DNA from: Planctomycetaceae bacterium
GTDB lineage: Bacteria; Planctomycetota; Planctomycetia; Pirellulales; Pirellulaceae
Direction: 5' to 3'
Assembly: GCA_002709225.1 (NCBI GenBank)
Contig: PAQH01000126.1
Span: forward strand, 1-64,000
DNA length: 64,000 bases
Under the pieces are notes generated by a model that worked only from the letters and a program-made list of their open reading frames with translations, did not search any database and was not told the origin of the DNA. This document shows, piece by piece, positions 25,624 through 35,724 of this stretch (position 1 is the stretch's first letter; every line of letters starts with the position of its first letter). Both the position numbers and the translations under genes were made by a program.

Positions 25624-26732
25624 TGGTTTCCCTTTGGAGTCACGACGGCAGGAGGAAACTGAAGGGTACCGGGACGTGTGTCGGGATTTGAGTTTCCTGG
25701 GGGATCCTCCGAGGGTGGTCCGGGTGCCGGCATGGCGCCGACGACGTCGGTAATGTCGAGCATGCCGACCGGTTGGTTGTTGCCGTTGACGACGGGGAGC
25801 TCGCTGATCTTGTGTTCGACGAGGACAGTGACTGCATCCCTTACGGAGCTGTTGAAGGCAACGGTTCGTGGCGCGGGGGTCATGACGTGCAGAATCGGTT
25901 GGTCGAGTATCTGGTCTTGTCCCGATTCAAGCAGTCTCGCCAGGTCGCTGTCTGTGAACAGGCCCGTCAACGTGCCCGCGGGGCCGGTCAGCATAATGGC
26001 ACCGGTACGACGTCCGGGCCGGCTGGTCTGGACGATGATCTCGCGCACCGTTTGTTTTTCGTCGGCGACTCGGCAGGCATCGAGCTTTCGCATCAGTTCT
26101 TCAACCTGTGCTAGTCTGCGCCCTAAACTCCCGGCGGGATGGCGGCGGGCAAAGTCCTCAGCTGAAAAATCGCGGTTGCGGCTGACTACCAGCGCGAGCG
26201 CATCTCCCATACTGAGCATGGCCGTTGTACTTGTTGTCGGGGCCAGACCAAGACGGCACGCTTCATGCAGATGTCCCAAGTCGAGTACCAAGTTCGCAGC
26301 TTTCCCAAGCTGGCTTTCAGGGTTTCCGGTCATCGCGATCAAGCAGATGTCGAGCCTGCGCAGTGTCGGTAACAGCCGTAGCACTTCTTCTGTTTCTCCA
26401 CTGAACGAGAGCGCCAGCACGAGGTCGCCGCGGGTAATCTTGCCGAGGTCGCCATGGACGGCCTCGGCAGGATGTAGGAAGTGGCTAGGGGTGCCAGTCG
26501 ACGCCAGGGTGGCACAAATTTTCTGGGCGATCAGACCGGCTTTACCCATGCCTAGCAGGATGACATTTCCGCGACATGCCGATATCTGGTCCGTGGCGTC
26601 CAGGAAATCGTCGGAAAGCTGGTCGGCCAAATGGACCACTGCCTGCCCCTCGGTGCGCAGGATCTCCGAGGCATAACGCAGTTGTTCGAACCGGTTGAAG
26701 CCTGATTTGAGCGCAGGAGCTTCCATACTCAT
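25620..26732 (-). CDS. kdsD: Arabinose-5-phosphate isomerase (KpsF/GutQ family)
   Basis: 370 aa from ATG 26732, which has AAGGA upstream; the 425-aa track version adds a non-homologous stretch. KdsD makes arabinose-5-phosphate, the precursor of Kdo. The N-terminal SIS domain shows VILLGMGKAGLIAQKICATLASTGTPSHFLHP-type sequence and ALSFSGETEEVL. Two CBS domains follow (VREIIVQTS..., PILHVMTPAPRTVAFNSSVRDAVTVLVEHKISELPVV). The C-terminus is a Pro-rich tail beyond normal length. It begins the kdsD-kdsC-LptC/OstA-like series on the minus strand. Confidence 0.93.
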   Translation of the reverse strand: MSMEAPALKSGFNRFEQLRYASEILRTEGQAVVHLADQLSDDFLDATDQISACRGNVILLGMGKAGLIAQKICATLASTGTPSHFLHPAEAVHGDLGKITRGDLVLALSFSGETEEVLRLLPTLRRLDICLIAMTGNPESQLGKAANLVLDLGHLHEACRLGLAPTTSTTAMLSMGDALALVVSRNRDFSAEDFARRHPAGSLGRRLAQVEELMRKLDACRVADEKQTVREIIVQTSRPGRRTGAIMLTGPAGTLTGLFTDSDLARLLESGQDQILDQPILHVMTPAPRTVAFNSSVRDAVTVLVEHKISELPVVNGNNQPVGMLDITDVVGAMPAPGPPSEDPPGNSNPDTRPGTLQFPPAVVTPKGNQ

Positions 26733-28098
<1,366 letters not shown>

Positions 28099-28240
28099 GG
28101 GCTGACGATTCTTGATGCGGAGTAGGCTTGAACACAGCTGGGCGCGACCGTCCGGCGTTGCTGCCTCATGGTGCGCAATGTTCGCCTCGCCGGTAGGCCT
28201 GCGGTGGGGCTGCCCCACGGGTTCGGTCGTACAAATGGGA

Positions 28241-28270
28241 TTGACACCGCCTTGTCTCGGGTTTCATAAT
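28241..28270 (+). promoter_or_regulatory. Sigma-70-type promoter
   Basis: TTGACA (28241-28246), 18-base spacer, CATAAT (28265-28270). It is a near-consensus housekeeping promoter about 100 bp upstream of the 28374 gene. A GTGGGG-CTG-CCCCAC hairpin precedes it. Confidence 0.65.
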
Positions 28271-28373
28271 CCCGCCGCGCTGGTGGGGCGTGCGGTCGGA
28301 GTCGTGGGAGGTAGCCCAGCAACAGCGCCTTCAGTCGGTCCTGCGTAGAAGCGTAATTCCCACGTGAAGAGAC

Positions 28374-29108
28374 GTGATGAGGCAGCCACTTTCTTTTCAG
28401 TCGGCCAAGCGGACGGTTGCCAGCGGCGTCTGGCAGGCTGGCGCGGCGGGAATACGGACTGGCAGCAAAGCTGTTGCTTTAGGCCAGACGCACAGCTGTT
28501 ATTGTGGTCCGTTGCACTACGAGTCCGATTACGCGTATCCCGTTTTCGTGTGGCTGCATGGGCCGGGCGCAAACGAACACCAATTGCAGCGCGTCATGCC
28601 ATTGCTGAGCACACGCAATTATGTGGGTGTCGGGATACGTGGCGATGTTTGTTTGCAGCGTGGAGCAGGTTACGATTGGTCTTTAGCCGCGCGCCGGTTG
28701 CCTCGGGTGGTCGACTGTATCATGACGGCGGTGAATGCGGTTGGGCAACGCTACCATGTCAACTCCCAGCGGGTATTTTTGGCCGGTTTGGGAACAGGCG
28801 GCGCTGCTGCACTACAGGTTGGCTTACGTCATCCCGAAGAATTTGCGGGTGTGATTTCCTTAGGTGACGCCGGTCTCGCGGAACGCATGCCGCCTTTGCA
28901 GTCGGATGGCTTGCGCGGTTTTCCGGTCCTGGTTGCCAGGCAACGGGGATCCCAACAAGCGGTGCGTTCCGAGGACTTGCTGTCGCAGGCCGCTGGAATC
29001 GATTGCACGGTGTGCGAAACGCCACGGCCGGTGAGTATCACGGAATCGCTTTTCGGTGGTGTAAACGCTTGGATTATGGCCCGCGCGGCGCGTCATCTGA
29101 TCCGGTGA
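28374..29108 (+). CDS. Alpha/beta-hydrolase-fold protein without a recognisable catalytic triad
   Basis: 244 aa; GTG 28374 or ATG 28377, with GAAGAG upstream. The pattern is that of the phospholipase/carboxylesterase group: FVWLHGPGANEHQ, a region for strand 5-helix C (RVFLAGLGTGGAAALQVGLRHPEEFAGVISLG) and FPVLVARQ. The nucleophile elbow GxSxG reads GLGTGG, with no Ser; the Asp expected after VLVA and the final His are also not seen. It is therefore probably inactive as an esterase and may bind a ligand or protein. It has its own promoter and stands between mdh and the flagellar region. Confidence 0.68.
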   Translation: MMRQPLSFQSAKRTVASGVWQAGAAGIRTGSKAVALGQTHSCYCGPLHYESDYAYPVFVWLHGPGANEHQLQRVMPLLSTRNYVGVGIRGDVCLQRGAGYDWSLAARRLPRVVDCIMTAVNAVGQRYHVNSQRVFLAGLGTGGAAALQVGLRHPEEFAGVISLGDAGLAERMPPLQSDGLRGFPVLVARQRGSQQAVRSEDLLSQAAGIDCTVCETPRPVSITESLFGGVNAWIMARAARHLIR

Positions 29109-29452
29109 GTTCCGATCTGAGCGTGGTAGCTGATACCGTTTCAGTCGGGGCCTGTTCACGCTAGCGGGGTAGTTGTCCCAGCGTAAATGTAGAGCCTGCG
29201 GAACGCGCGGTAAGGGGTTGGAGAAACGCCGGGCTCGCGAGCTTGGGTGATTGGTTTGCGGCGGATGATTGTGAAGATCCACATTGACAGTCAGACGGAA
29301 GTGACGCTACAAACCTCCAGTTTTTGGGGGGCGGGAATGTCTTCGGAGGGGAGGCTCGGGTCCGTCTTGGTGGCGGAGCGGACATGAGTGTCAAAGTAAA
29401 CCGTCAAACCTGATTTACAGGACTTCCTGCCGCGGCAGAAGAGGTTTCTATT
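29109..29452. other. Intergenic, 344 bp
   Basis: Between the hydrolase-fold gene and the HATPase-like gene. ORFs listed here are shadows without family features. No motif recognised. Confidence 0.5.
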
Positions 29453-29974
29453 GTGTATGTCTTTCCTGGTGTAGGTGCCCAACGCGAAGAGGTTTGCTGG
29501 CGTTTTCCCGTTCGGGAACTCGTCGAAGAGGTCTGCCAGAATCTCGCCACGCGGTTGTCGATGCAGCGCGCCGTGTTGCATGTTGAGGTGCCTCCGGAAA
29601 TTGCGCTTGTGGCGGACCGAGAGTTGCTCTTTCAAGCTATCGAAACGCTCGTTGAGGGTTGGTTAAACGTCACCGAGGATGGTGGGCATTTGACGATTGG
29701 CGCGTTTCCTGGACCGTTTGGTTTGGAGATCGAATTGGCTGTCGATGGCCCTGGTCTCGACAGTGGCAATCTCCAGGAACTATTTATGCCCGCTGTAAAC
29801 TCGCTGGTTATGCCCGCTGTAAACCCGCTGGATCAAACCGTCACGCCAACCTTCAACACCGTTCGAGAAGTCCTCGAATTGCATCACGGCTACCTTGAAG
29901 TTGGCGAGGATTCAAGGGGGCGCGGAGCGGTTACGTTGATTATTCCGGACCGTGATCTGGAGTCCGCCGACTGA
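29453..29974 (+). CDS. HATPase-like (histidine-kinase ATPase domain) protein next to the flagellar operon
   Basis: 173 aa from GTG 29453; no strong Shine-Dalgarno. The sequence follows a GHKL ATPase domain: ADRELLFQAIETLVEGWL at the N-box position, but the key Asn is Glu, then DGGHLTIGAF, IELAVDGPGLD (G1 box), LHHGYLEVGEDSRGRGAVTLIIP (G2 end, usual HGG pattern degenerate). No phosphoacceptor His domain or membrane segment is present. A 24-bp tandem repeat duplicates MPAVNSL/PL in the middle. It is probably a degenerate or partial sensor-kinase relic, or a regulator of the fli genes that follow 301 bp downstream. Confidence 0.55.
   Translation: MYVFPGVGAQREEVCWRFPVRELVEEVCQNLATRLSMQRAVLHVEVPPEIALVADRELLFQAIETLVEGWLNVTEDGGHLTIGAFPGPFGLEIELAVDGPGLDSGNLQELFMPAVNSLVMPAVNPLDQTVTPTFNTVREVLELHHGYLEVGEDSRGRGAVTLIIPDRDLESAD
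29784..29831 (+). repeat. 24-bp tandem repeat in the HATPase-like gene
   Basis: TTATGCCCGCTGTAAACTCG... and its copy differ at one base (T/C). The unit is a multiple of three, so the frame is kept. Confidence 0.9.
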
Positions 29975-30275
29975 AGCCAGCCGTTGGGCGAGCGGTGCTG
30001 GAAAGCCTGTCGAGGACGCTGGGAACGTTTCTTGATTGGATTCGCTCAGGCGCACGCATCCATGGCGGTCCCGCCGGCCGTTCCGAGTGCTTGCCAGTGT
30101 TCTTGCGGATTTGAGATGTTTTCCTGTTGCTGTGTGACTGGTATTCGAGGAATATCCGCGTTCCATCGACGGTGGCCAGTGAGGTGCGACGGTGGCGAGT
30201 GAGGTGATCGGATCGTGGAGTATCGCTCCCGATCGGGTAGGAGCGACTTTCGGATTGAATCGTTGAGAAGACGCG
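29975..30275. other. Intergenic region upstream of fliF
   Basis: 301 bp. It contains a 20-bp imperfect tandem repeat at 30167-30206 (CGACGGTGGC[C/G]AGTGAGGTG). No sigma-54 or sigma-28 promoter was recognised with confidence. Confidence 0.5.
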
Positions 30276-31847
30276 ATGGAATTGTTGCAACAGACCAGCA
30301 CCAAGCTAGTCAACGGACTGCGCGAAATGACCGCCACGGCACGTACAGCGTTGGCGATTGTCGCGTTGCTGTTCGTGGCGGGAGCGGTCCTGTTGATCCG
30401 TGGTCGCGATGCCAGGACGGATCACTATTTATTGGGTGGCCGGGCTTTCCAACCTGCTGAATTGGCACGTATAGAGACTGCTTTTTCAACGGCCGGATTA
30501 AATGACTACGTTATTCGTGAGAAACGGATTTGCATTCCGCTCAAACATCGCAACGAATACCTAGCGGCTCTGGATCGGGGTCACGCTTTACCAGCCGAGA
30601 TTGGCGATGTGTTTGATGAAGTTGCCCGGAATGACAGTTGGTTTGAATCGAGTGAACAGCGGCAATTGAAGGTCCTGGCGGGCCTGGAAAGGCAGGCCTC
30701 CCAGCTGTTTTCCGAGATGGAAGGTATCGAACGCGCTGTGGTGAAGTTCGGTGAGATGAATCAAGGCGCGTTTGCGAGACGTTCAAAGCGCAGCGCTACT
30801 GTCGCGTTGCGGTTGGCAGCTGGTGCCGAACTTGAGCTGCCTCAAGTCAGAGCGATCCAGAATTCCCTTACTGGTTTTGGCGTCGCTGCAGAGAATGTTG
30901 CCGTATTTGATCTGGAGGGCGGGGTGACCTACCTGGGGCAGGAGCATGCGCAACCTTTCGAGACAGGGAGCCGAATCTATACGGCGGCACAATCGCTGCA
31001 CGAAAAACGACTTACTGCCCGGATCCGAACGATGCTCTCACAGTATCCCGGTGTTCAAGTGGGCGTGCATGTGCAACTGCGCAGTGATGGTGCATCTCAA
31101 ACCGCCATCGTTGCAACGGATCGAGGGGTTTCGCAACGCGACACGCCAGGTGAACTGGATGGTGAACCGACTGGCAGTGTTCTGACCCACGCACGTCTGC
31201 GGCAGGTTTCCCGGGCGGCCTCAGCGATGGCGGAGGGTGCTAAGCAGTCGCAAACAACTGGGATGCGGTGGGTGCCGGATCGTGTAACCGCATCGATTAG
31301 TTTGCCCCGGAGTTATTTTCATTGGCGCTGGCGGCACGAGCAAATCAATGGGCGGTCACCGGAGGCGGCAAACCGCAGTCCCACCGTGGGGGAATTGCGG
31401 CGCGTACTGGAGGCCACGAGCGCCGAAATCAGTCCCCGCGTTGCGAATCTTCTACCACCCTGTGAAAACCCGGCGGATCGAATTGCCCAGGTGGACGTAG
31501 GGATGCATCCAGACCCTGAGACCGCTGCGGCGCCGGCGCCAGCAGGAGCGGTCTGGCATTCCGTAAGCTGGGTGCCATTAGCAGGTTGGGTAGGAGTCGG
31601 GGCGCTCGGGTGCTTGCTCTGGGGAGCGGCTCGGCAGTGGGGTGCAAGTCGCGACGCAGCGTTTGCCACAACGGTTGATCCAACTGCGGATGAGAAGTCG
31701 CCAGTGATCCAGCCTGAGAGCTACAGCAATCAGGCCGCGGAAGTTGGCGGGACAGGACAGGTTTTCAGAGAGCTGGAGGCACGGATCGATTCGGATCGGG
31801 ACGCCGCGGTCCGGGTGTTGCGTAACTGGGTCGAGTCGGCGGCCTGA
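30276..31847 (+). CDS. fliF: Flagellar MS-ring protein FliF
   Basis: 523 aa. FliF builds the MS ring in the inner membrane and mounts the export gate and rotor. A first membrane segment is near residues 22-44 (TALAIVALLFVAGAVLLI); the ring-building motifs follow with LLGGRAFQPAELARIETAFSTAGLNDY and VREKRICIPLKHRNEYLAAL, then FESSEQRQLKVLAGLERQASQLFSEMEGIERAVVKF. A second membrane segment is near 430 (VSWVPLAGWVGVGALGCLLWG). The C-terminus (EARIDSDRDAAVRVLRNWV) is the FliG-binding end. It starts the fliF-G-H-I-J operon. Confidence 0.93.
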   Translation: MELLQQTSTKLVNGLREMTATARTALAIVALLFVAGAVLLIRGRDARTDHYLLGGRAFQPAELARIETAFSTAGLNDYVIREKRICIPLKHRNEYLAALDRGHALPAEIGDVFDEVARNDSWFESSEQRQLKVLAGLERQASQLFSEMEGIERAVVKFGEMNQGAFARRSKRSATVALRLAAGAELELPQVRAIQNSLTGFGVAAENVAVFDLEGGVTYLGQEHAQPFETGSRIYTAAQSLHEKRLTARIRTMLSQYPGVQVGVHVQLRSDGASQTAIVATDRGVSQRDTPGELDGEPTGSVLTHARLRQVSRAASAMAEGAKQSQTTGMRWVPDRVTASISLPRSYFHWRWRHEQINGRSPEAANRSPTVGELRRVLEATSAEISPRVANLLPPCENPADRIAQVDVGMHPDPETAAAPAPAGAVWHSVSWVPLAGWVGVGALGCLLWGAARQWGASRDAAFATTVDPTADEKSPVIQPESYSNQAAEVGGTGQVFRELEARIDSDRDAAVRVLRNWVESAA

Positions 31848-31881
31848 TCATGCGGAATCCTAGTAGAGGGAGCACTCAAGG

Positions 31882-33045
31882 ATGAGCAGCTCGCACACGT
31901 CGTTGCGTCGTGCGGCGATTTTGCTGACTAGTTTGCCTGCCGGCGAATTAGACGCATTCTTGGCTGAGTTAGACGAAGCCTCGCAAGCAAGATTGCGAAC
32001 CGCGGTTGAGCGATTAGAGAACGTGCCGAGTGATGAGCAGTGCCGGGTCATCGAAGAATTTCTGACGGCGTTGGAGTCGGAAGTCCAAGCTGCGGGGACA
32101 TCTTCGGAGGCCGTCGGGACTGTGCGGGTCGGACCGTCCGAAACGAGTGGTGACGCGGCTAGTGGTTTACACGTTGGTGCGGCTCGATTCGGTTTCCTGA
32201 GTGAGACGCCAGTGGAATCCCTGGCTCGTCTGCTTGTCAAGGAACAACCACAGACGGTGGCTGTGGTCGCGGCGCATCTGCCTGTGGAACGAGTGGTCGA
32301 CTTGCTGAAACGATTGCCGGCAGCTTTCCGCGCCAGCGTGTTGCAGCGGCTGGCTACCTTTGACGATGTCGATGTCGAGTCGGTGCAGGCAATTGAGCAG
32401 GAGATGGAGCTGCTCCTCGTTGAGGCTCAGGCGACTTTTCCGGAGCCACCTGTGGGCTTGACCACAGTTCGGCGCATTCTGGCGGCAGCGGGAACACAGG
32501 AGTCACTGCAGTGGGTCAACGAGCTGGCCGGGGAGGATGGCGCACTTGCCGAACACCTGGAAGATGAGATGCCAGCGGAGCGGAGGCAAGAACCGGAGAA
32601 TGGCAGTGGCTTGAGTAGTTTGACACCGTCCAACGCGGGCAGCGCAGGGGGCCAGAAAACGGCGGACAGGTTGGCGGTCCAGACCCGCAAAGTCCTTGTC
32701 GAAGACAAGGTGGTGGTTCCCCAGCCGGTACCTTCCAGATTGCTCGCATTTGCGGATTTGGAGTACCTCGATGACGAGGCCTTGGCGCGTGTGCTGCAGG
32801 ACTGTGATCCGCATACGATCATGCTGGCTTTGGCATGTGCGCGTCAGTCGTTCGTCACGCGCCTGGTAAAGCAGCTTCCCGGACGCGAATCACGTGAACT
32901 TCAAAAGCGTCTACGCAGCGTTGGTCCCTTGTTGCTCTCCGACGTAGAGACGGCGCAGCAGCGGCTTGCGGAGGCTGCGAATGAGCTGGCCGCGCGGGGG
33001 GAGATAGTAGTGCAGATGAAAAGGCATCTGCTGACGATGGCGTGA
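31882..33045 (+). CDS. fliG: Flagellar motor switch protein FliG
   Basis: 387 aa. FliG links the MS ring to the C ring and interacts with MotA. The N-terminal part (LRRAAILLTSLPAGELDAFLAEL) matches FliG_N. The middle part with VKEQPQTVAVVAAHLP resembles the EHPQ motif region, here EQPQ. The C-terminal domain shows LEYLDDEALARVLQDCDP and FVTRLVKQLPGRESRELQKRL. A linker of about 65 residues after position 225 is longer than usual. It follows fliF by 34 bp, with GAGGGA upstream. Confidence 0.92.
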   Translation: MSSSHTSLRRAAILLTSLPAGELDAFLAELDEASQARLRTAVERLENVPSDEQCRVIEEFLTALESEVQAAGTSSEAVGTVRVGPSETSGDAASGLHVGAARFGFLSETPVESLARLLVKEQPQTVAVVAAHLPVERVVDLLKRLPAAFRASVLQRLATFDDVDVESVQAIEQEMELLLVEAQATFPEPPVGLTTVRRILAAAGTQESLQWVNELAGEDGALAEHLEDEMPAERRQEPENGSGLSSLTPSNAGSAGGQKTADRLAVQTRKVLVEDKVVVPQPVPSRLLAFADLEYLDDEALARVLQDCDPHTIMLALACARQSFVTRLVKQLPGRESRELQKRLRSVGPLLLSDVETAQQRLAEAANELAARGEIVVQMKRHLLTMA

Positions 33046-33089
33046 TGGGCTGTGAGTCTTGCCCATCTTGTGGTTCCTAGGAGCGGTTC

Positions 33090-33734
33090 GTGAAGTACAC
33101 AATGATTGAAGTCATCAAATCACCGGATCTCGCGCCGCTCGGCGAACGGCTTGCACCATTCGAGTTTGCAGCCCAGTCGTGGCATGCCGGAGAGGCACGC
33201 CGCGTGGCCCGACGTCGTGCGGCACGGATATTGTGGTCGGCCCGGGCTCGGGCGTCGCATATTCGAGATAATGCCGTGCGCGCCTCACAACGTTTGCAGG
33301 AAGATCAATTGGAGCAGCAGACGGAGACTGCCATTAGCAGTTTGGTAAAGGCAGCGGCTGAGATGGGTGAGCAACGCGAAGTCTGGAAAGGTGATTGGGA
33401 GGCGCAGTTGCTCCCCTTGGCAATTGCCATTGCCGAACGGCTTGTCCGCCGCGAGTTGCAATGTTCTACCGATATTCCGTTGGCTTGGATTCGTGAGGCG
33501 TTGGATTTAGTTAGTGGTAACGGACCGTTGCGGTTGCGTGTGAATCCCGACGATTTGCGTGCGCGGCGGGGAAGCATTGAAGAACTGTTGATTCAACAGG
33601 GCCTCACTGAAATTGTGGAGTTGGTGGTTGACGATGAGGTATCCGCTGGAGGGTGTCTGGTGGAGACCGCGACCGGGAGTATTGACCAATGTTTGGAGAC
33701 GCAGATGAAACGTCTCGAAGAGGAGTTGGTGTGA
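33090..33734 (+). CDS. fliH: Flagellar assembly protein FliH
   Basis: 214 aa, GTG start after TAGGAGCGG. FliH binds the FliI ATPase and holds it near the export gate. The N-terminal half is a long charged helix (GEARRVARRRAARILWSARARASHIRDNAVRASQRLQEDQLEQQ) and the C-terminal half holds LPLAIAIAERLVRRELQ, LRVNPDD and VVDDEVSAGGCLVETATGSIDQCLETQM, which match the FliH/HrpE domain. Placement between fliG and fliI is the usual order. Confidence 0.9.
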   Translation: MKYTMIEVIKSPDLAPLGERLAPFEFAAQSWHAGEARRVARRRAARILWSARARASHIRDNAVRASQRLQEDQLEQQTETAISSLVKAAAEMGEQREVWKGDWEAQLLPLAIAIAERLVRRELQCSTDIPLAWIREALDLVSGNGPLRLRVNPDDLRARRGSIEELLIQQGLTEIVELVVDDEVSAGGCLVETATGSIDQCLETQMKRLEEELV

Positions 33735-33824
33735 GTGCCGCCTGTTGGTCGCGGCGACGCGAAAAGAGGGGATTGGTGAACCGGCGGCTCCGGTGGAAGT
33801 GACAAGCGAAATGCTTGGGGTAGG

Positions 33825-35198
33825 GTGTGGAGTATGCGGGATTTGGTGCAACAGGTTGAGCAGACGATTCCCAGTGCGATACGTGGCAGCGTGATCAGTA
33901 CCGCAGGGATGACTGCTGAGGTTGCCGGATTTCCGGTTCCAGTGGGTGCGCAGGTCAGTATCGAACGTCTTTCTGGCGATCCTCTGGCTGGCGAAGTAAT
34001 CGGTTTTCGTTCACAAGTTACTCGTATTGCGCCCTTCGGCAAAATGGATGGAATCCGTTACGGCGCTGCGGTACGTCTGACACAGACACATCGTAGGCTC
34101 AAGGTTGGGCCGCGATTATTGGGGCGCGTGCTGGATGCGTTAGGGGAATGCCGAGACGGGCAGCCGGCACCACGTCTGACATCTCGTGTACAACCCGATC
34201 AAATCGCGCCGGACACCGTAGATCGGCAGCCCACCAGGCGGCCTTTGTCGACGGGCATTCGCGCCATTGATGCGTTTCTGACCTGTGGATTGGGGCAACG
34301 GCTGGGAGTGTTTGCTGGCGCTGGTGTCGGCAAAAGCCTGTTGCTTGGCATGCTGGTAAGGCAGGCCCAAGCGGATGTCGTTGTCGTAGCATTGATTGGG
34401 GAACGTGGACGGGAGGTCACCGATTTTCTTGAGCGAGAGCTTGATCCGGAAGTCAGGGCGCGCAGTGTGGTTGTGGTTGCAACTAGTGATGAGCCGGCAA
34501 TTCGGCGCGTCCAGGCCGCACAGACGGCAACCGCCATCGCCGAACATTTTCGGGACACGGGAAAGCACGTTTTGTTGGTGATGGATTCGCTAAGTCGATT
34601 CGCCTCGGCGCAGCGTGAAATTGGTTTGGCGAATGGTGAACCGCCGACCACACGCGGTTATCCACCGTCGGTGTTTGCCCAGTTGCCGAGACTCGTCGAA
34701 CGCGCTGGCTGTACCCGCCGCGGTACGATTACCGGGTGTTACGCTGTGTTGGTCGAAGGTGACAATCTCAACGAGCCAGTGAGTGATTGCGTGCGCTCGT
34801 TGCTTGATGGGCACATTGTGCTTTCCCGTGAATTAGCAGCCCGCGGCCATTATCCAGCGATTGATGTGTTGGCTAGTGTCAGCCGGTTGATGCCTCGTGT
34901 CGCCACTCCCGCGCAGCGTGAATCGGCCTCTGTTTTGCGGGGAATGCTGGCGGTCTTAGCGGAATATGAGGATTTGATCGCGATCGGCGCTTATCGACCG
35001 GGAGCCAATCAGAGGCTTGACTCGGCGATTCGCTATCGAGATGAACTCAACCAATTCTTGCGCCAGGGTCTCAGGGTGTGTGCGACGCCTCGGGAAACCC
35101 AAGAGTGGGTCACGCGGCTTACGGAGAAATATTGTGCTGGTTGTCTGCATCCGGACGTGCCAGCAGAGGCGGACGCCATTACGGAATCAGAGATGTGA
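33825..35198 (+). CDS. fliI: Flagellum-specific ATPase FliI
   Basis: 457 aa from GTG 33825, or 454 from ATG 33834. FliI is the F1-beta-like ATPase of flagellar protein export. The P-loop is GAGVGKS, followed by ALIGERGREV, LLVMDSLSRFA (Walker B), GEPPTTRGYPPSVFAQLPRLVERAG and LLDGHIVLSRELA. GCYAVLVEGDNLNEPV marks the export ATPases. It is 90 bp after fliH. Its stop overlaps the fliJ GTG start. Confidence 0.96.
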   Translation: MWSMRDLVQQVEQTIPSAIRGSVISTAGMTAEVAGFPVPVGAQVSIERLSGDPLAGEVIGFRSQVTRIAPFGKMDGIRYGAAVRLTQTHRRLKVGPRLLGRVLDALGECRDGQPAPRLTSRVQPDQIAPDTVDRQPTRRPLSTGIRAIDAFLTCGLGQRLGVFAGAGVGKSLLLGMLVRQAQADVVVVALIGERGREVTDFLERELDPEVRARSVVVVATSDEPAIRRVQAAQTATAIAEHFRDTGKHVLLVMDSLSRFASAQREIGLANGEPPTTRGYPPSVFAQLPRLVERAGCTRRGTITGCYAVLVEGDNLNEPVSDCVRSLLDGHIVLSRELAARGHYPAIDVLASVSRLMPRVATPAQRESASVLRGMLAVLAEYEDLIAIGAYRPGANQRLDSAIRYRDELNQFLRQGLRVCATPRETQEWVTRLTEKYCAGCLHPDVPAEADAITESEM

Positions 35199-35656
35199 TC
35201 GATTTTGTGTTTCGATGGGCCACTCCATTACGCATTCGCCTGCAGGAACGGGAGCAGCTGCATCTCCAATTGGTTGAGGCTATGGACATCTGGCAGCAAA
35301 CAGTGAATCGTTTAGCACGCTGCCGTGAAGCGAGATCTGCGGTGACAGACCGCTTGCGTAGCTTGCGCCGGGCGGGCCGTGTTGATCTTCACGCGTTACG
35401 CCGTCAGTACTTGCGACGCGCGTCGCTCGACCAGCAGATTCTCATGTTGGAGCGAGAAGCGGGTTGTCGCTATCAGCGACTGGAGGTCTGCCGGGGGGCA
35501 TTTCGGGAGGCGGAGCGCGCCGTACGGGCGCTCCAGAAGTTGCGTTCCCGCGAGACGGAGCGGCGTCAAGGACAGCAGCAAGAATCGGAGATGGAGCAGC
35601 TCGACCAGTCAGGCGCGACCAGTTGGTTGGCAAGACGGATGACAGAAGACGCTTAG
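35195..35656 (+). CDS. fliJ: Flagellar export chaperone-like protein FliJ
   Basis: 153 aa from GTG 35195, overlapping the fliI stop as GTGA; the track start lies inside fliI. The protein is one long coiled coil rich in Arg, Glu and Gln (TPLRIRLQEREQLHLQLVEAM, RRASLDQQILMLEREAG), as in FliJ, which inserts in the FliI ring. Sequence similarity is low by nature, so context and size carry the call. It ends the operon. Confidence 0.78.
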   Translation: MIDFVFRWATPLRIRLQEREQLHLQLVEAMDIWQQTVNRLARCREARSAVTDRLRSLRRAGRVDLHALRRQYLRRASLDQQILMLEREAGCRYQRLEVCRGAFREAERAVRALQKLRSRETERRQGQQQESEMEQLDQSGATSWLARRMTEDA

Positions 35657-35724
35657 CCCTGCCGTGTGCGGTGAGATCCCGGGCGCAAAGCCAACGCCGG
35701 GGGGCTGTTTCCGCGCCGCATACC

